62,221 nt of DNA, from NCBI GenBank assembly GCA_014084085.1, contig NPFB01000013.1:280244-342464 (forward strand), read 5' to 3'. Source of the DNA: Hondaea fermentalgiana. Taxonomy: Eukaryota; Sar; Bigyra; Thraustochytrida; Thraustochytriidae. Positions 27,749 to 39,217 of the stretch are shown here, piece after piece; within the stretch, counting starts at the first letter, position 1, and each line of letters begins with the position of its first letter. Below the pieces are notes generated by a model. The model was not told the DNA's origin. It did not search any database and worked only from the letters and a program-made list of their open reading frames with translations. The translations under genes were made by a program, and so were the position numbers.

Positions 27749-29576
27749 ATGAGGGCCAAGGGACTCATGGTGTGCGCCAGCAGGCAGCACGTGGGCAAGA
27801 CGACCTCGTCGCTGGCCATCACCTCGGGCCTGCTCAAGCGGTTTCAGGTACGTTGCTGGAGGAGGAGGAGGAGGAGGGAAAGCACGCACCCCGGGCGACC
27901 GTCGCACAGCTCTCCGGAGGGCGACCGTGGTGGTCGGTGGGTTTCCGCCTGGCGCGGCCAGTCATGATCATCCTCTCGAAATTGGTGCGGCACCCGTGCA
28001 TTGCCAGGTCGAGAAGAACTTATGGGCAACTCGAAAAGGGGATCAAACACACGATGAAAAGATGAATGCGCCTGCCCCGGGCCTCGAAAACTACCCAAAT
28101 TCGGAAAAAGAGACGACGAGATGTTGCGTTTGAGATGGACAGCTGAAGACTTACACGAGGCGGAGATGCATGTATCGTGCAACATGCAACCAACGCATCG
28201 GGCACCACAGAAAGTGGGCTTCATCAAGCCCGTCGGCCAGCGACATGTCCGCGTGGGCCCGGAGATGCTCCCGAGTGGAGCTACGGAGGGCTTGCGCGTG
28301 GACAAGGATGTCGTGCTCTTCAAGGAGCACTTTAACTTGACCTCCTGCGAGTACAGGGAAATGAGCCCTGTGGTCATTCCCAACGGCTACACGCGCGACT
28401 TCCTGGACGGCAAGATCAAAGAAGATGACCAGATTCACGCCATCAAGGAATCGTACGCGAGCATTGAGGCCAAGAACGAATTTGTCGTGGTTGAAGGCAC
28501 GGGTCATTGTGGTGTTGGCAGCATCGTCAACATGGATAACGCTCGCGTCGCGTCACTGCTGGGCCTGGATATTATTTTCGTTGTCAACGGTGGTCTCGGT
28601 TCTGCTTTTGATGAACTCGCCGTACGTTTGTATCATATTTTCTTGGTTCATCCAAGCTCTGATCCCTCTATGAGAGAGGAAGAGGAAAACAAAATGAAGA
28701 GAAATGAGGAGAAAAAAGGAGTCATGGAGATCACTCAACCGATCGGTCATTCGTTCCTTCGATCGATCCATGTCTCCTGCGCCATATAGGGTCTGAGTCA
28801 AAAGTGGAGAATCCAAGATAGACCAAGAGAGAGAGAGAGAGAGAGAGAGATACCAGCTTGGATGGCTGCATTGACGGATAGAAAGTCAAAAAGATGAGAA
28901 TAACTGACGCAAGCGAAAACCACTTACACAGCTGAACCGCCTCATGTGCGAGCACCACGGCGTCAAGATCCGCGGCGTCCTGGTTAACAAGGTCAAGCCA
29001 GACAAGCTGGATATGATTACCGAGTACTTCACCAAGGCGCTCAAGAGATGGGACATTCCTCTGGTTGGCGTCGTCCCCGACGCCTCGTACCTTTCTGCAC
29101 CCACCATGGTAGACTACGAGCAGCTCTTCTCGACCAAGCTTCTCTGTGGTGAAGGCCAAAAACTTAGTCATTTTAATCAAACGACTCTGGTGGCCATGGA
29201 ACTCAGCAGCTTTATCGAACGTCTCCACAATGAAAAACACTCCAAGACGCTCTTTGTTACTCATGCTTCACGCGTGGACATCATTCTTGGCTTCATCGCA
29301 CATGGTGCCGTCCACCAGGAGATGTGGGGCGCACCTTGGCGCGCTGGCCTCATTCTAGCAGGTGAGAACCAGAACCAGCTCGACAGCGCTCTCTTAGCCA
29401 CCCTCAAGGACCAGAGCTGTCCCATCCTTCATGCGCCCATGTCCACGTACGATGCAATGCTCCAGCTCACCAATTACACAGCCAAGCTTTCTGCCCTCGA
29501 CAAGCAGCGGACGACCGCAGCCATCGAACACTACGAGCCTCACATCAACTTTGAGGCCGTTTTGCACGAGGCGTAG
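27749..29576 (+). CDS. BioD-like/DRTGG protein (phosphotransacetylase N-terminal-domain-like), three exons
   Basis: Exon 1 is 27749-27847 (MRAKGLMVCASRQHVGKTTS...). Intron 1 is 27848-28210 (GTACGT...CCACAG). Exon 2 is 28211-28621, starting KVGFIKPVGQ. Intron 2 is 28622-28931 (GTACGT...ACACAG) and contains a (GA)13 tract. Exon 3 is 28932-29576. All junctions are phase 0 and the product is 384 residues. The N-terminal half is a dethiobiotin-synthetase-like P-loop domain with Walker A SRQHVGKTT. The second half has the DRTGG fold: FVTHASRVDIILGFIAHG sits where bacterial members have GDRTDIIL. This is the N-terminal regulatory part of large phosphate acetyltransferases (COG0857), here without the catalytic domain. 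Its role in eukaryotes is unknown; a nucleotide- or metabolite-sensing role is inference. Exon 1 begins 122 bases after the N gap. Confidence 0.85.
28825..28850. repeat. (GA)13 microsatellite in intron
   Basis: A perfect GA dinucleotide run within intron 2 of the DRTGG-like gene. Confidence 0.95.
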
Positions 29577-29770
29577 CAGACTCATCAACCAACCAACCAA
29601 TCAACCAAATCACCAAGGTAGTATGCGCTCGCATCGAAAGTGTTAGATGAATTCGTATTACCTCTACTCTTTGTCTCTCGCTCTTGTCGAGTTTCATCAC
29701 AGCATGACTTGGCGGAAGTAGCCCTCGATCTAGTTCGACTACAACCAAGTCAGCACATGGCGCTGAAAAG

Positions 29771-31062
29771 TCAATCCATCGTTCCTTGCTGATTGGTGGA
29801 GCGCAAAGACCGAAAGAGTTTGTCTGCGGCAGCCTGTATCTCCGGACCTAGCTTGAGCCGTGCCGTGAGCGGCTCACGCATCTTGGAACTCTTGCTTGCG
29901 CGCTTTGCCATAAGGGGAGGAGACTTTTTGCGTGCGCGGGTGGGGCTCGCAGCGCGCAAGATTTGCGCGGTCTTCGCATCATCCTTGGAGCTCTTCTTTG
30001 ACTTGTCTTTCTTGGTCGCCTCTATGCGTGAACTTTTGCCTCGAGCATCCGTTTCCACGCGATCATGTCCCATATTGTCCATAAGCAGATGCTCATTCGA
30101 CGCGGCACTCGCACTGTCTTCGAGTAAAAGCATATCCTCCTCACCAATGCGAGGGATGCGTCCACTCAAAGGAGCAATGGCATGCAGAACTTGCGTTGCA
30201 CTGGCAACCGTGGCACGTTGCTGTGCAGCCCTGTTCACAGGAATTTGCCAATTTGTGTCTACAAAGCGATCTTGAGCAGAGCCTTGAAAAAGCGAACCCA
30301 TTAGCGAACCGTTGCACTTGGCCCAAAGGTGCACAAGACAATCGCTGGAAGATGTAGCAAGAACGTCAAGCTCCTGAATCAAATGGACCGAATGTATCGC
30401 TCCATCATGCGTGCGCCAATGGAGCTTTGAGCGGGGAAGAACATTTCCCCGTTGGCCAGAATGCGACTTGCGACGTGTGCGAAGTTTCCTGAGCTTGTCT
30501 ATCTCTTCTCGCACATTTGCTCGACCCAGCGCTTTGCTTCGCTCCTCCTGAGGCCGTGATGGACAGAAAGGGGAGCTCTGTAAAGAAAGGCCAGTTTCAT
30601 CTGAGGCATAACTGCTGTATCTGCTATCGACCCCTCGCTCTAATCCTGAAGTTCCGTCATCCGTCAAGAAAAACGAAGATGGGGGTGCTTGCTCTCCGTT
30701 TGTATCCTCCTGAGATTTGCAATTCTGTCCATTGTTGGTTTGCTCGACATCCTTTGGAATCGTGCTTTCTACGCCGACTTTGTCTGCATCGCGCACATCG
30801 ACATGCACTTGCTCCTGGCGCTGCGGGCTCGCAGGAGATCGGGGTGATGCGCATGATTTGCGATCAGCGTTGTACCGACGATTGCGCATGTCCTCTGCAG
30901 CGTCTTCAAGGAGTTCGGTGAGATCCCAATACCGCAGCCACCCGGCTTCGTCGCCGACGATGAGTGTTTTAGATGCTTCGTCCCACTCCATACACGTCAC
31001 TGCAGGCGCAAATGACTCGGCAGACTCTTCTGGTTCTGCTTCGGGACCTTGCTTCGCGTCCA

Positions 31063-31093
<31 letters not shown>

Positions 31094-34000
31094 TGCTTGG
31101 GGACTCCGAAGGCCTGCCGATGCAACGGGCAGGGCATATTCTGAGTTTTGCTCTGTATCATTGAGGAAGGATATCCACGGCAAGGTCTTGTAGACAACTG
31201 GACTTGTCCTCCAAATAAAAATGGCTCCATTCGCGTCACCCGAGACAAGGAACGGGTGCGGATCAAGGTACTTTAGCGCGCAAACGTCCACATCGTGGCC
31301 CAGACACATGGACTCGGCCGAGCCAGCCTCTCCGTTAAAGAGACAAATGCTTGCATCCTGTGCCGCGCTTGCAAGTTGGCCCGAGCTCTTGGAGAAGGCC
31401 ATAGCGGTAAGGTCTCGCTGCATCCCGAAATTCGCAAAGCAGGCCACCTCCCCAAGTTGCTTCTTGCGCATAATTGCATAGTTCTGCTCGACACGCGTGC
31501 GGTGCGCATCGGCGCCTGGAATAAGTCTCGTCAGAGAAGCCACGGCGGCCGGATGGTTGATTTCCATGAGCACAACCGCAGCCTCCGGGTCCGACTCATC
31601 CGAAACCTTGATGACGCCATCCCAAGATGAGGATATGATGCGCTGCATCGAGGCGAGAGAGTGCAAGGCCACAATCTCACTCGCGTGAGGGCTTAGATCC
31701 TTCATGCGTGCCCCGTTCGCCAAGTTGAACACCGTCACGCGACCTTCATGGTCGCCCGTAATGAACTTGCGTTTTCGGCCATCGAAGCAGAGGGCCGTAA
31801 TCTCAGACCCACTAATATCACGGTAGATGCGGATCAGACGTCCGCTCTCCGCGTCCCACAGCTTGACGCTGCGCCCGGCCGCCGTCGTGAAAGTCAGAGC
31901 AGTTTCGTTAAAGATGACCCCGATCGTAGGAGCCGTGTCGCTGAGCTTTGGGTCAGTCGGACGGTCGTAGTCGAAGAGCCGTATGTCGTGATTGGCTGCA
32001 ACGATGCGTCGGTGCTTCGTCGAATACGCAAAGCAGCTAATAGCCGTGTCGACGTCGCTCATGCGGAGTGAATTGTTAAAAAGGAGCGTCGAAGCCATAT
32101 TGCGTCGATTTTCAATGTTCTCACGCAGCTGCCCTTGCATGCGCTCAGCCTTGGTCGTTGCTTCTGGGCGAAGTCCGGGCAACCCGCCGTTGCCGATTGC
32201 GCCAATGTGAGAGGCACGCATCGTGGGCGAGGTGGCCGTGCGACGCGCAGGGTTGGCGAAAATGGCAGCGCCCTCGCTGCCGTTTGCGCCCTCTGTCCTG
32301 GCATCGCGCATGGCGAACGTTTGCACGCAGGAAAAGTTGCGAATATCCCATATTTTGAAGAACCCCTCATTGTCTGCTGTAATTATCTCGGGCGTATTCG
32401 GAATCGCTTTGACGCCGACGAGAGACGAGTTATGCCCCTTGAGCGGCGTAATGAGGCGCTCGACATACGGATTCCAGACGAGCGCATCGTGGTCAAAGCC
32501 AGCAGAAATGAGAAAGCGGTATTCTGGCGAGTACGCCAAGCTAAAGGCCCCCTTGGCGTGACCTGGAAGACTCTTGCGCAAGGTTTGCGTCGGTATATCC
32601 CAGAACTTGATCTGCGAGTCGAGCGATGCACTCGCAATAACGCCCATGCTCTCAATGCAATGCAAGTCCATGACAATGTCGTTGTGCCCTTGTAATCGCG
32701 CTGTGCATTCCAAGTCTTCAACATTCCACACGTTAATCTTGCCGTTGATCCCACCACTGAACAGGAGATCATGCTGTGCTCCTCCCCATTCTACGCTCAT
32801 TTGCACGTCCGCACACGGCAGCTGCTGGCACATGGAGTAGGTATGCGTGTCCCAAAATCCAATCGTGCTGTCGTTGGCCACGGTCGCCAGATAGCTCGAC
32901 GCTCCGCGACCCTGGAGATATGTTGCACCATGCACGACACCTTTGTGTCCGGCCGCGCGTTTGATAAGCGAAAAGTCGGATGCCTCGTAGACGCTGAGCA
33001 TGCGGTTAGTGTCACATGCAATAAGATGGTCTAACTCTTGCACGTAATAGACATGGTCGATGCGAGTGTCATAGGTGACCGAGGGAATTGGGGCGATCGG
33101 ACTTGGATCATAACGCTTGATGTTGTCCACACGAAAGTTATCGCGGTCCTGTGAAGACTCGACAATGTAGCTCGTAAACTCCTGCAACTCCATTGAGTGA
33201 TCTCCATTGATGTCGACCTGGTGGAAAAACTCGCAGAGTTTGGCAACGGCGTTCACTTCGGCTTCGTCAGACTCCATTTCGGGTTGATACTTCATCATGA
33301 CAGCAACAAACTCGTGCAGATCGAGCTCACCGCCATTCTCATTAAAGTCGCGTTTGACGCGCTGAAGCTGCCTCGCATCGAGCTCCATCATCATTTTCGT
33401 AACGATTTCCTCATCTGTACGGAACTTTGTCTTTTCCACGGGCAAAGGTCCATTTGAACAGGCTTCGTCAACAGCTTTGACGTCGACAGAGAGCTGTCCC
33501 TCGGTTGGCTGGGTGGTGACCAGCGCAAGGCTACTTTGATGAAGAAGATCTGGGACTTGGTGATCGACATTTGTTCCCAAAGCGCGCCACTTGAGTTTCG
33601 CGCTACGTTTTGCGTTATTTTCCCGCAGCAGCCTTTGTTCGTCGGATTCGCGCATGAGCGGCAAGTGTCCCATGGCTGTTGGTCTTCGCTGTCGGAAGTT
33701 GACGTTTCTCTGTTGCAGTTCTTTGACCTGTTCGGTTATACTGAGTGCGTCTGCCATATCCTGGACATTGCGTCGCGGACTGTGTAGCGTTGAATGAGCC
33801 AATTTACCATCCATTTTGTCAGATAACCGGGTGTGTGTGCTTCGATCCGTTCCAGGTCTTGAGGAGGGGCGTCTCTTTCCGCCGGGCAAGAGCGATGAAG
33901 AGCTTTCTTCGGTGCGCATGATTCGTTGTGAAACGCGTCGCGCCTTTTTACTCAGATCCAGGTCCCAAGATATAACATCCGAAAGATTGGCAGACGTTGG

Positions 34001-34354
34001 CTGACTGTCTGTTGCGCGAAGTCGTGCCCTCTCCAAGCCGATTGTAACATTGGGCGGAAGCTTGGCTTCGCTGACATCGACGATGCGTCGCGTATCGAGC
34101 TGCACACTTTGGTTTTGCTTGCGTCTTACTTTGAGCCCCATGCGGCCTGAAGAGCCCGCCGGACTTGATGGCGAGGCGCCAGTGCCACCAGCACCATTAC
34201 CAGCAGCAGCAGCAGCAGCAGCAGCAGCTGCTGCTGCAGCTGCATTGGCGCGCCGACTTTTATCGAGGAAACTAGAGAGTCTGCGCCGCGAAGATGACGT
34301 CGAGAGAGTAGCAGATTTTGAAGAAGAAGACGAGGACGAAGAATTGGACGACAT
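29771..34354 (-). CDS. EF-hand/WD40 giant protein, WDR49/CFAP337-like (copy A)
   Basis: This 1527-residue, intronless frame starts at ATG 34352-34354. Residues 1-300 are low complexity (poly-Ser, about 14 Ala encoded by CAG/CTG codons, basic tracts). An EF-hand pair lies at about 325-400: a degenerate loop DFNENGGELDLHEF and a canonical loop DINGDHSMELQE. From about 440 to 1180 come many WD40 repeats (for example SASLDSQIKFWDI, SAGFDHDALVWNP, TADNEGFFKIWDI). A final WD unit near 1330 (SSSDCLVHLWAKC) follows a disordered Ser/Arg-rich insert. The EF-hand plus double beta-propeller layout is that of WDR49/WDR64 and the axonemal CFAP337 proteins. An axonemal role is likely from the family. It converges on the DRTGG-like gene across 194 bases. 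Confidence 0.85.
34201..34244. repeat. CAG/CTG triplet run coding poly-Ala
   Basis: An (AGC)n run followed by (TGC)n, within the coding N-terminus of copy A. It reads as Ala on the minus strand. The two halves are mutually complementary and could form a hairpin. Confidence 0.9.
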
Positions 34355-35082
34355 CTGTGATGGTGTTTTCGCGGAGAGAACACTCGTTCGCCGAGCACTC
34401 GTGTAGTTGGAGTCTACAGGCAGGCACCCCTTTTTAATCGTCGAGAGGGAGCGAAAGAGGCGGTAGGAGGGAGAAGAAGTGTAGGCTTGAAGCTAAGATT
34501 ATGTCGTGTCGTGACCTGTGTCGTGCCCTGAGCCGTGTCTTGTGTGATCTGGAGGCGCCCTTGGCCGGGCCCCGAGGCCCTTGGCTGGTTTGGCTCCTCA
34601 AGGCCCAGTTCAAGGCTTTTCCAAGTCCGGCCTGGGCTGCCAAGGCCTCATACTTTGTTTGTTCATTTCTTCTTCTTTTTCTTCTTCTTATCCTCCCCCT
34701 TCTTCGTCTTCTTCTTCTTCTTCGTCTCATAAGCAGTCACGCTCTTACGCCAAGGAGCCGCCGTGCGAGTAGACCGTTCGCCGTACTATCGTGCACGATG
34801 CGACTCAACGGCTATAAGTACTGAGTTGTCCACTTGGCCTAGGCGAGGTCCCTACTTCGATTGGTTGATTGTGGCTTCCCTTCCCCCCCCTTCCCCCCAC
34901 CCATGCAAGCACGTGCAGCAAGGAGCAGGCTTGAAAAGGAGTAGGCCTGGCCTAGGCCTGGAAGCGCAGACAGGCGGAGGTAGACAAACTTCGTGGCGAC
35001 GCTCGTGTCCAAGACGGTCAGGGTTCGGCTTGTCGCTGGCGTGCAGACAACACGTCCGCGGCGACTCGGCTCGCGGGACACC
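34355..35082. other. divergent 5' spacer with TAGGCCTA-type motifs
   Basis: This 728-bp spacer separates the EF-hand/WD40 gene A and the CLASP-like gene. It has a TTCTTCTTC pyrimidine run (34664-34725) and, close to the CLASP start, GGCCTAGGCG (34836-34845) and TAGGCCTGGCCTAGGCCTGG (34942-34961). A frame upstream of ATG 35083 is open but starts only with GTG. Confidence 0.5.
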
Positions 35083-36555
35083 ATGACGACTCCGCTGGTG
35101 GCCGCCGTAAAGGCCAACCTCAACGACCTGCTGCCCGCACAGATGAACCAGCGTGCTCTGCTGGAGCGCATGGAGCGCTGCGTGGAATGTCTCGATGAGT
35201 CCCGCAAGGTGGACTGGGAAGACCGGGAGCGATATTTGATGGAGCTTCAGGTGGCTGTTGTGCGGCTCGCCAACAATGCGCATCAGGACATTGAGTTTAG
35301 CGACGATCACGCAGGGACCGAGACGGCCGTCCCAGTTGACCTCTTGCAACGCATGCGGCGTCCACTCGAGGTCCAACTGCGCGACCTTCGCTCAGCGATC
35401 GTTCGCGAGGCATGCAAGCTTCTTTCTGTGTGCGTGGACTGCCTTCAAATGCACTTTGCAAAGACGGCTGCAGCGCTTGTGCCCGTTATGCTTGATCTTG
35501 TCGCATCAGGGAACAAAGTAATTGCGGGACACATTGATCAGTGTTGCGGACATATTTTCAAAATGTTACGTTTACCATCTGTGCTGCCACGGCTAATATC
35601 TCTGCTTGGCAATAGCAAGAGCAAAGACGTGCGCGAAGCAAGCATGGCGTACCTGCACACGTGCCTTTGCTCATGGACCACACGAAGTCTCGAAAGACAT
35701 GTCGATCTTTTGGAGGGCGTGCTGCCGCGGGTGCTGCAAGACGCCTCGCCCACGGTGCGCGCCAAGGCTCGCGAGAGCTTTTTGTTTTTCAGAGCGCACT
35801 TTTCAGAGCGCGCGAAATCCATTCTCATGCGCGCAGATGAACGAACGCAACGAAGCCTGCAAAAAGCGATGCAAAATCATGCAGTCGAAATATCTCCTGG
35901 CACGCCAGCGAGTCCAAGACCACGCACAACAAGGTCGCGGAGAGCATCGGCGTCATCTTCGGGCTGGTCTCCTCGTAGCTCAACAGTTTCCACGCCCGCA
36001 TCTTCGCCCGAGGTCAGCAAGCGACTTTCGCTCTCGCAAAGGTCTCGGCATTCGGAATCAAAGCTCGCGTCCGAACCGAGACCACGAACCGCTCCTCGAT
36101 CTCAGGAAAGTCTTTCTTCGAATCATACTCGTCCCGGGTCTTCGGGGAAGTGGGAAGGTGAACGCGGGCGATGGAGTGAGCCTGTGGCAGAGAGTGAGTC
36201 GAGGACTACTCTTTCTCGGCCTCTTGTGGAGCAAGTCCCGGCGCGGCCGCCGTCGAAGCCTGCCCACGAGACAAGCGAGGCATCGATGGATATCGGTGAA
36301 GCTGCTATACATGTTGACCTACCCGCTCTGGTCGCAGCACACAGAGCCCATCTGAACGAGGTCATAGCAAGCGTTGCCGAAGAGCTGAAAGTGTTGAAAA
36401 GGTATGAAAAAATTGTGCGTGCCGAGCGTCAAAACGAGACAGGCCGCGTGGACCCGCGGCCCTACGTGGAAGCGCTTTACTCGCATCTGCAGGAGAAGGA
36501 ACGCCAGCTCGCTTCGTTGCGCTCGGATTTCGATGCGGTACTTTCTGCCAAGTGA
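35083..36555 (+). CDS. CLASP/TOG-domain microtubule-associated protein
   Basis: The start is ATG 35083 in strong context (ACACCATGA), giving 490 residues. Residues about 10-265 are an all-helical repeat array matching the CLASP N-terminal TOG domain: LRDLRSAIVREACKLLSVC, then VIAGHIDQCCGHIFKML, then KSKDVREASMAYLH and SPTVRAKARESFLFFRAH. TOG domains bind curved tubulin and promote microtubule rescue or stabilisation. Residues 280-400 are a basic Ser/Pro/Arg-rich linker of the kind that binds the microtubule lattice. The last 80 residues are predicted coiled coil (VIASVAEELKVLKRYEKIV and LQEKERQLASLRSDFD). It is shorter than animal CLASP, with a single TOG. The family is confident; the exact orthologue is not. 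Confidence 0.82.
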   Translation: MTTPLVAAVKANLNDLLPAQMNQRALLERMERCVECLDESRKVDWEDRERYLMELQVAVVRLANNAHQDIEFSDDHAGTETAVPVDLLQRMRRPLEVQLRDLRSAIVREACKLLSVCVDCLQMHFAKTAAALVPVMLDLVASGNKVIAGHIDQCCGHIFKMLRLPSVLPRLISLLGNSKSKDVREASMAYLHTCLCSWTTRSLERHVDLLEGVLPRVLQDASPTVRAKARESFLFFRAHFSERAKSILMRADERTQRSLQKAMQNHAVEISPGTPASPRPRTTRSRRASASSSGWSPRSSTVSTPASSPEVSKRLSLSQRSRHSESKLASEPRPRTAPRSQESLSSNHTRPGSSGKWEGERGRWSEPVAESESRTTLSRPLVEQVPARPPSKPAHETSEASMDIGEAAIHVDLPALVAAHRAHLNEVIASVAEELKVLKRYEKIVRAERQNETGRVDPRPYVEALYSHLQEKERQLASLRSDFDAVLSAK

Positions 36556-36750
36556 TGGACGTCTCGAACGTCAGAACATCGCTCACATGGTCGAGCAAGC
36601 AGGGAGTAAGCACCTGGCCTGGTCTATCAACAAGCAATCGAAAAGAAGTAGCACTTTCGCCCCACATTTGAGCATATATACATAGTAATCGACCGTGCAA
36701 CTTTTGTTTTGTTTTGTTTTCGTTGTGTTTTTAAAATTCGTTTTCCGTTT

Positions 36751-38778
36751 TCATAGCGCGTACTTCTCCTGAAGAGCGTCCAGATCAGCAAGACTGGATT
36801 CTGGTACGGATCGCATTATAGCAAATGCAGCATCAATCTGTTTCCGTGACGATGCAGAGAGAAACATCAGGTTGAGTGAGAATCGCTTGACACTGGTGAG
36901 CGCGTCTAAAAGGGCAAAAGCTTTCTCAGCCTGCGCAGGCAAAAGCGTGTGCGTCACGCTGAGCATGGCGTCGAAGCTGGCCTCATCAAGCTGGTCTGCA
37001 AACGCACTCACGAGCGAGTTTTCCGACAAGTGCTTGAGTACGAGCTCGAGGGCCTCCTCCGCCGGCGCTTTTTTCAAAACTGCAGTCAACAATGGTCCTC
37101 GACGCTTGGCCGTCGTTGCTTTACGAAGCTTTCCTGTCGATCCAATCGATTTTTTCGAGGGGACGAAATCATGCTTGCAAGTAGTGGTCTTCGGGGTCGA
37201 ACGATCTTGGACGCGAGGCTCATCCTCTGAGGAATCTGTGACTTGAGGTCGGGACGTTTTGGTGGACAAAGTCTCTGGCGTCAACTCTTGAAATCGTCGC
37301 AGGAACGCAGAGACGGTCTCCTGAAATTCCTTTTCTCTTTGCGCATTTGCACGGGCACGAAAGTTGATCTTTCGCTCGATGTCGCCAAGTGCCTTTTCCT
37401 CCATTTCATCAAGATTAGAAACACGCCGCGCTTCATCCAGAGCTACACCGAGATCGTCCCAACGCTCCAGCTGCATAAACGCTTGAAGTAGACGAAAGTG
37501 GGCCTTGAAATAAGCAGGCGACAGGGCGATCGCATTCTTGCAGTCTCCGACACAGGCTTCCATGAGATCCTCTTCAGGGCCGGACTTTCCTTGCTTGTGG
37601 AGTTCCATGCGTGCTGCCGCACGATTTGCCAGCACTTTGGCGCGTTCCTCTGGAAGATTAGTTTCGTCCTCTTGCGCTGCATGCAAGGCTTCATCGTAAA
37701 GCTCGATGGCTCTTCGATATTGACCCTCCGCAAACGCTGCATTGCCCTGAGACTTGAGGGAGAGCGACTTGTTCACCTCAGCCTCGACATCGGCGGTAGC
37801 GTCTTCGCTTGAACGTTCAGAGGGTAGATGCTGCGCTTTAATAGCTGGAGAAAGAGTCTCAGCAGACGTGTTTTGTGGGACAACTAATTGACTTGCCACC
37901 GAGAGCGCGGCGTCGTCGTCCAGGACAGATTGTTGCTGGTCGTCTTTCTTCTCCTCGTCATCTGCGTTAGGCGCGGGACTCGGCGCTGGAAAGCGTTTGA
38001 AATCATCGTACAATTTCCGCGCAAAGTCGCGCTCCTGTTGTGCGAGGTCTGTTCGCTCGGACCAGGATTCGAGCGTTTGGATGATCTTGGGGCTGACACG
38101 AATGATCCGATCTTTGCAGTAGAAATAGCGCAGCCACGATAGGAAAAATCCGAGGAGCTGCAGACTCAACAGGCCGCCTCCAGGAAAGGTTGACTCGTAG
38201 TTGGTCATAAGGGCAGAAATGATACGGGTTCGCGTGAGTGAAAGCATGGATTGATGAAGTGCTAGTTGGGCCTTGCTGGGCGGGTCATCGAACCATCCGA
38301 GGCTCTCTGCGCCAGTGAGTACGAGCAAAGCTTCCATAGCTTGCGCGCGAATCATCATGTTTGAGTTGTCGACAAGGTTTGCAAGTGCGACCAAACCGCC
38401 ACCCAAGCAAAAGTCAGGACCAAAGGCTGGCTCGTGCACGTGCAAGAGGTACAGCAACGCGAGGGACACGACTTGAACCCTGCGCTGCGGATGCTCCTTT
38501 GGTGCGCCGTCTGGCGGGTCACTAATGAGGAGTGAATAGAACCCGACATGCTCATGATTCCGCGATGGCGCAAAGCAGAGGGCTCGCGCTCTGTCGCGCG
38601 TGAACCTTGATCGGAGCACTGCCTCAAGTTCATCGACGGGTGGTCGCTCCCATATCTCCTCGAATTGTTTCCGCAACTGCTGCTTCGAGTTGGCAGCGTC
38701 CTGCGCGTCGTCAGGTATCGCCTCCAGAATCGCCGCGACGCGCGGTAAAACGTCTGCGTCCCAGCTCACGCTCGCCAT
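36751..38778 (-). CDS. TPR co-chaperone with RPAP3 C-terminal domain (SPAG1/RPAP3-like)
   Basis: The start is ATG 38776-38778; the frame upstream opens with GTG. The product is 675 residues. The first 250 are helical, armadillo-like (LVALANLVDNSNMMIRAQAM). An acidic linker follows, then three TPR units at about 335-440 (KSQGNAAFAEGQYRRAIELY, VLANRAAARMEL, AYFKAHFRLLQAF). The C-terminal 120 residues are an RPAP3_C domain (FALLDALTSVKRFSLNLMFL). TPRs of this type bind Hsp70/Hsp90 tails, and RPAP3_C binds the R2TP core. SPAG1 and RPAP3 are used in dynein-arm preassembly and RNA polymerase assembly. The N-terminal ARM-like part is not typical of either, so the orthology is open. Confidence 0.8.
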   Translation of the reverse strand: MASVSWDADVLPRVAAILEAIPDDAQDAANSKQQLRKQFEEIWERPPVDELEAVLRSRFTRDRARALCFAPSRNHEHVGFYSLLISDPPDGAPKEHPQRRVQVVSLALLYLLHVHEPAFGPDFCLGGGLVALANLVDNSNMMIRAQAMEALLVLTGAESLGWFDDPPSKAQLALHQSMLSLTRTRIISALMTNYESTFPGGGLLSLQLLGFFLSWLRYFYCKDRIIRVSPKIIQTLESWSERTDLAQQERDFARKLYDDFKRFPAPSPAPNADDEEKKDDQQQSVLDDDAALSVASQLVVPQNTSAETLSPAIKAQHLPSERSSEDATADVEAEVNKSLSLKSQGNAAFAEGQYRRAIELYDEALHAAQEDETNLPEERAKVLANRAAARMELHKQGKSGPEEDLMEACVGDCKNAIALSPAYFKAHFRLLQAFMQLERWDDLGVALDEARRVSNLDEMEEKALGDIERKINFRARANAQREKEFQETVSAFLRRFQELTPETLSTKTSRPQVTDSSEDEPRVQDRSTPKTTTCKHDFVPSKKSIGSTGKLRKATTAKRRGPLLTAVLKKAPAEEALELVLKHLSENSLVSAFADQLDEASFDAMLSVTHTLLPAQAEKAFALLDALTSVKRFSLNLMFLSASSRKQIDAAFAIMRSVPESSLADLDALQEKYAL

Positions 38779-39217
38779 CTTGCTCTTTTGCACGTCTTTC
38801 TCGCCGCGCGCGCTCTGGCGCTCTTCTTCGTCTCTTCTGCTTTTTTCTCTTCCCTTCCAAAGACCTGGTGCAGCAGTGCGTGCGGTCCACCACCCGCGCG
38901 GGCTGATCGTCCAGTCGGGCTTTGTCAGCTCTCCTGCCTCGTCGTCTCTCCCAGAATCTCCTTTCGCCGTCGCGCTCAGCGTGCTTGTCTCGCAAGACCG
39001 TTGAGGAGAAAAGGCCTCGCGAACTAATTTGCGTTGCGCAAAAGACCCCGAAACGACCTGAAATTAGTTCCAGCGCAACCCCTTCGCACGCGGCCACCGA
39101 TTCGGGCGCGGGTCTGGAGGGTCTGGCGCGCGAGGACCATTCACGCGACGGGAGAGCCCGAGTCCCGCGCGAACTCGAGCGAGCAGGAGGCCGAGCGCCG
39201 CGAGAGCACGCAGCGCG
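38779..39217. other. divergent 5' spacer, SPAG1-like and WDR12
   Basis: This 439-bp spacer holds both promoters. It is GC-rich with pyrimidine-rich stretches near 38800-38860. No gene, TATA box or clear repeat is seen. Confidence 0.45.

Noticed and set aside
26720..27907. 395-codon minus-strand frame across the N gap
   Set aside because: Continuity depends on 100 undetermined bases and the sequence is Arg/Ala/Ser-rich.
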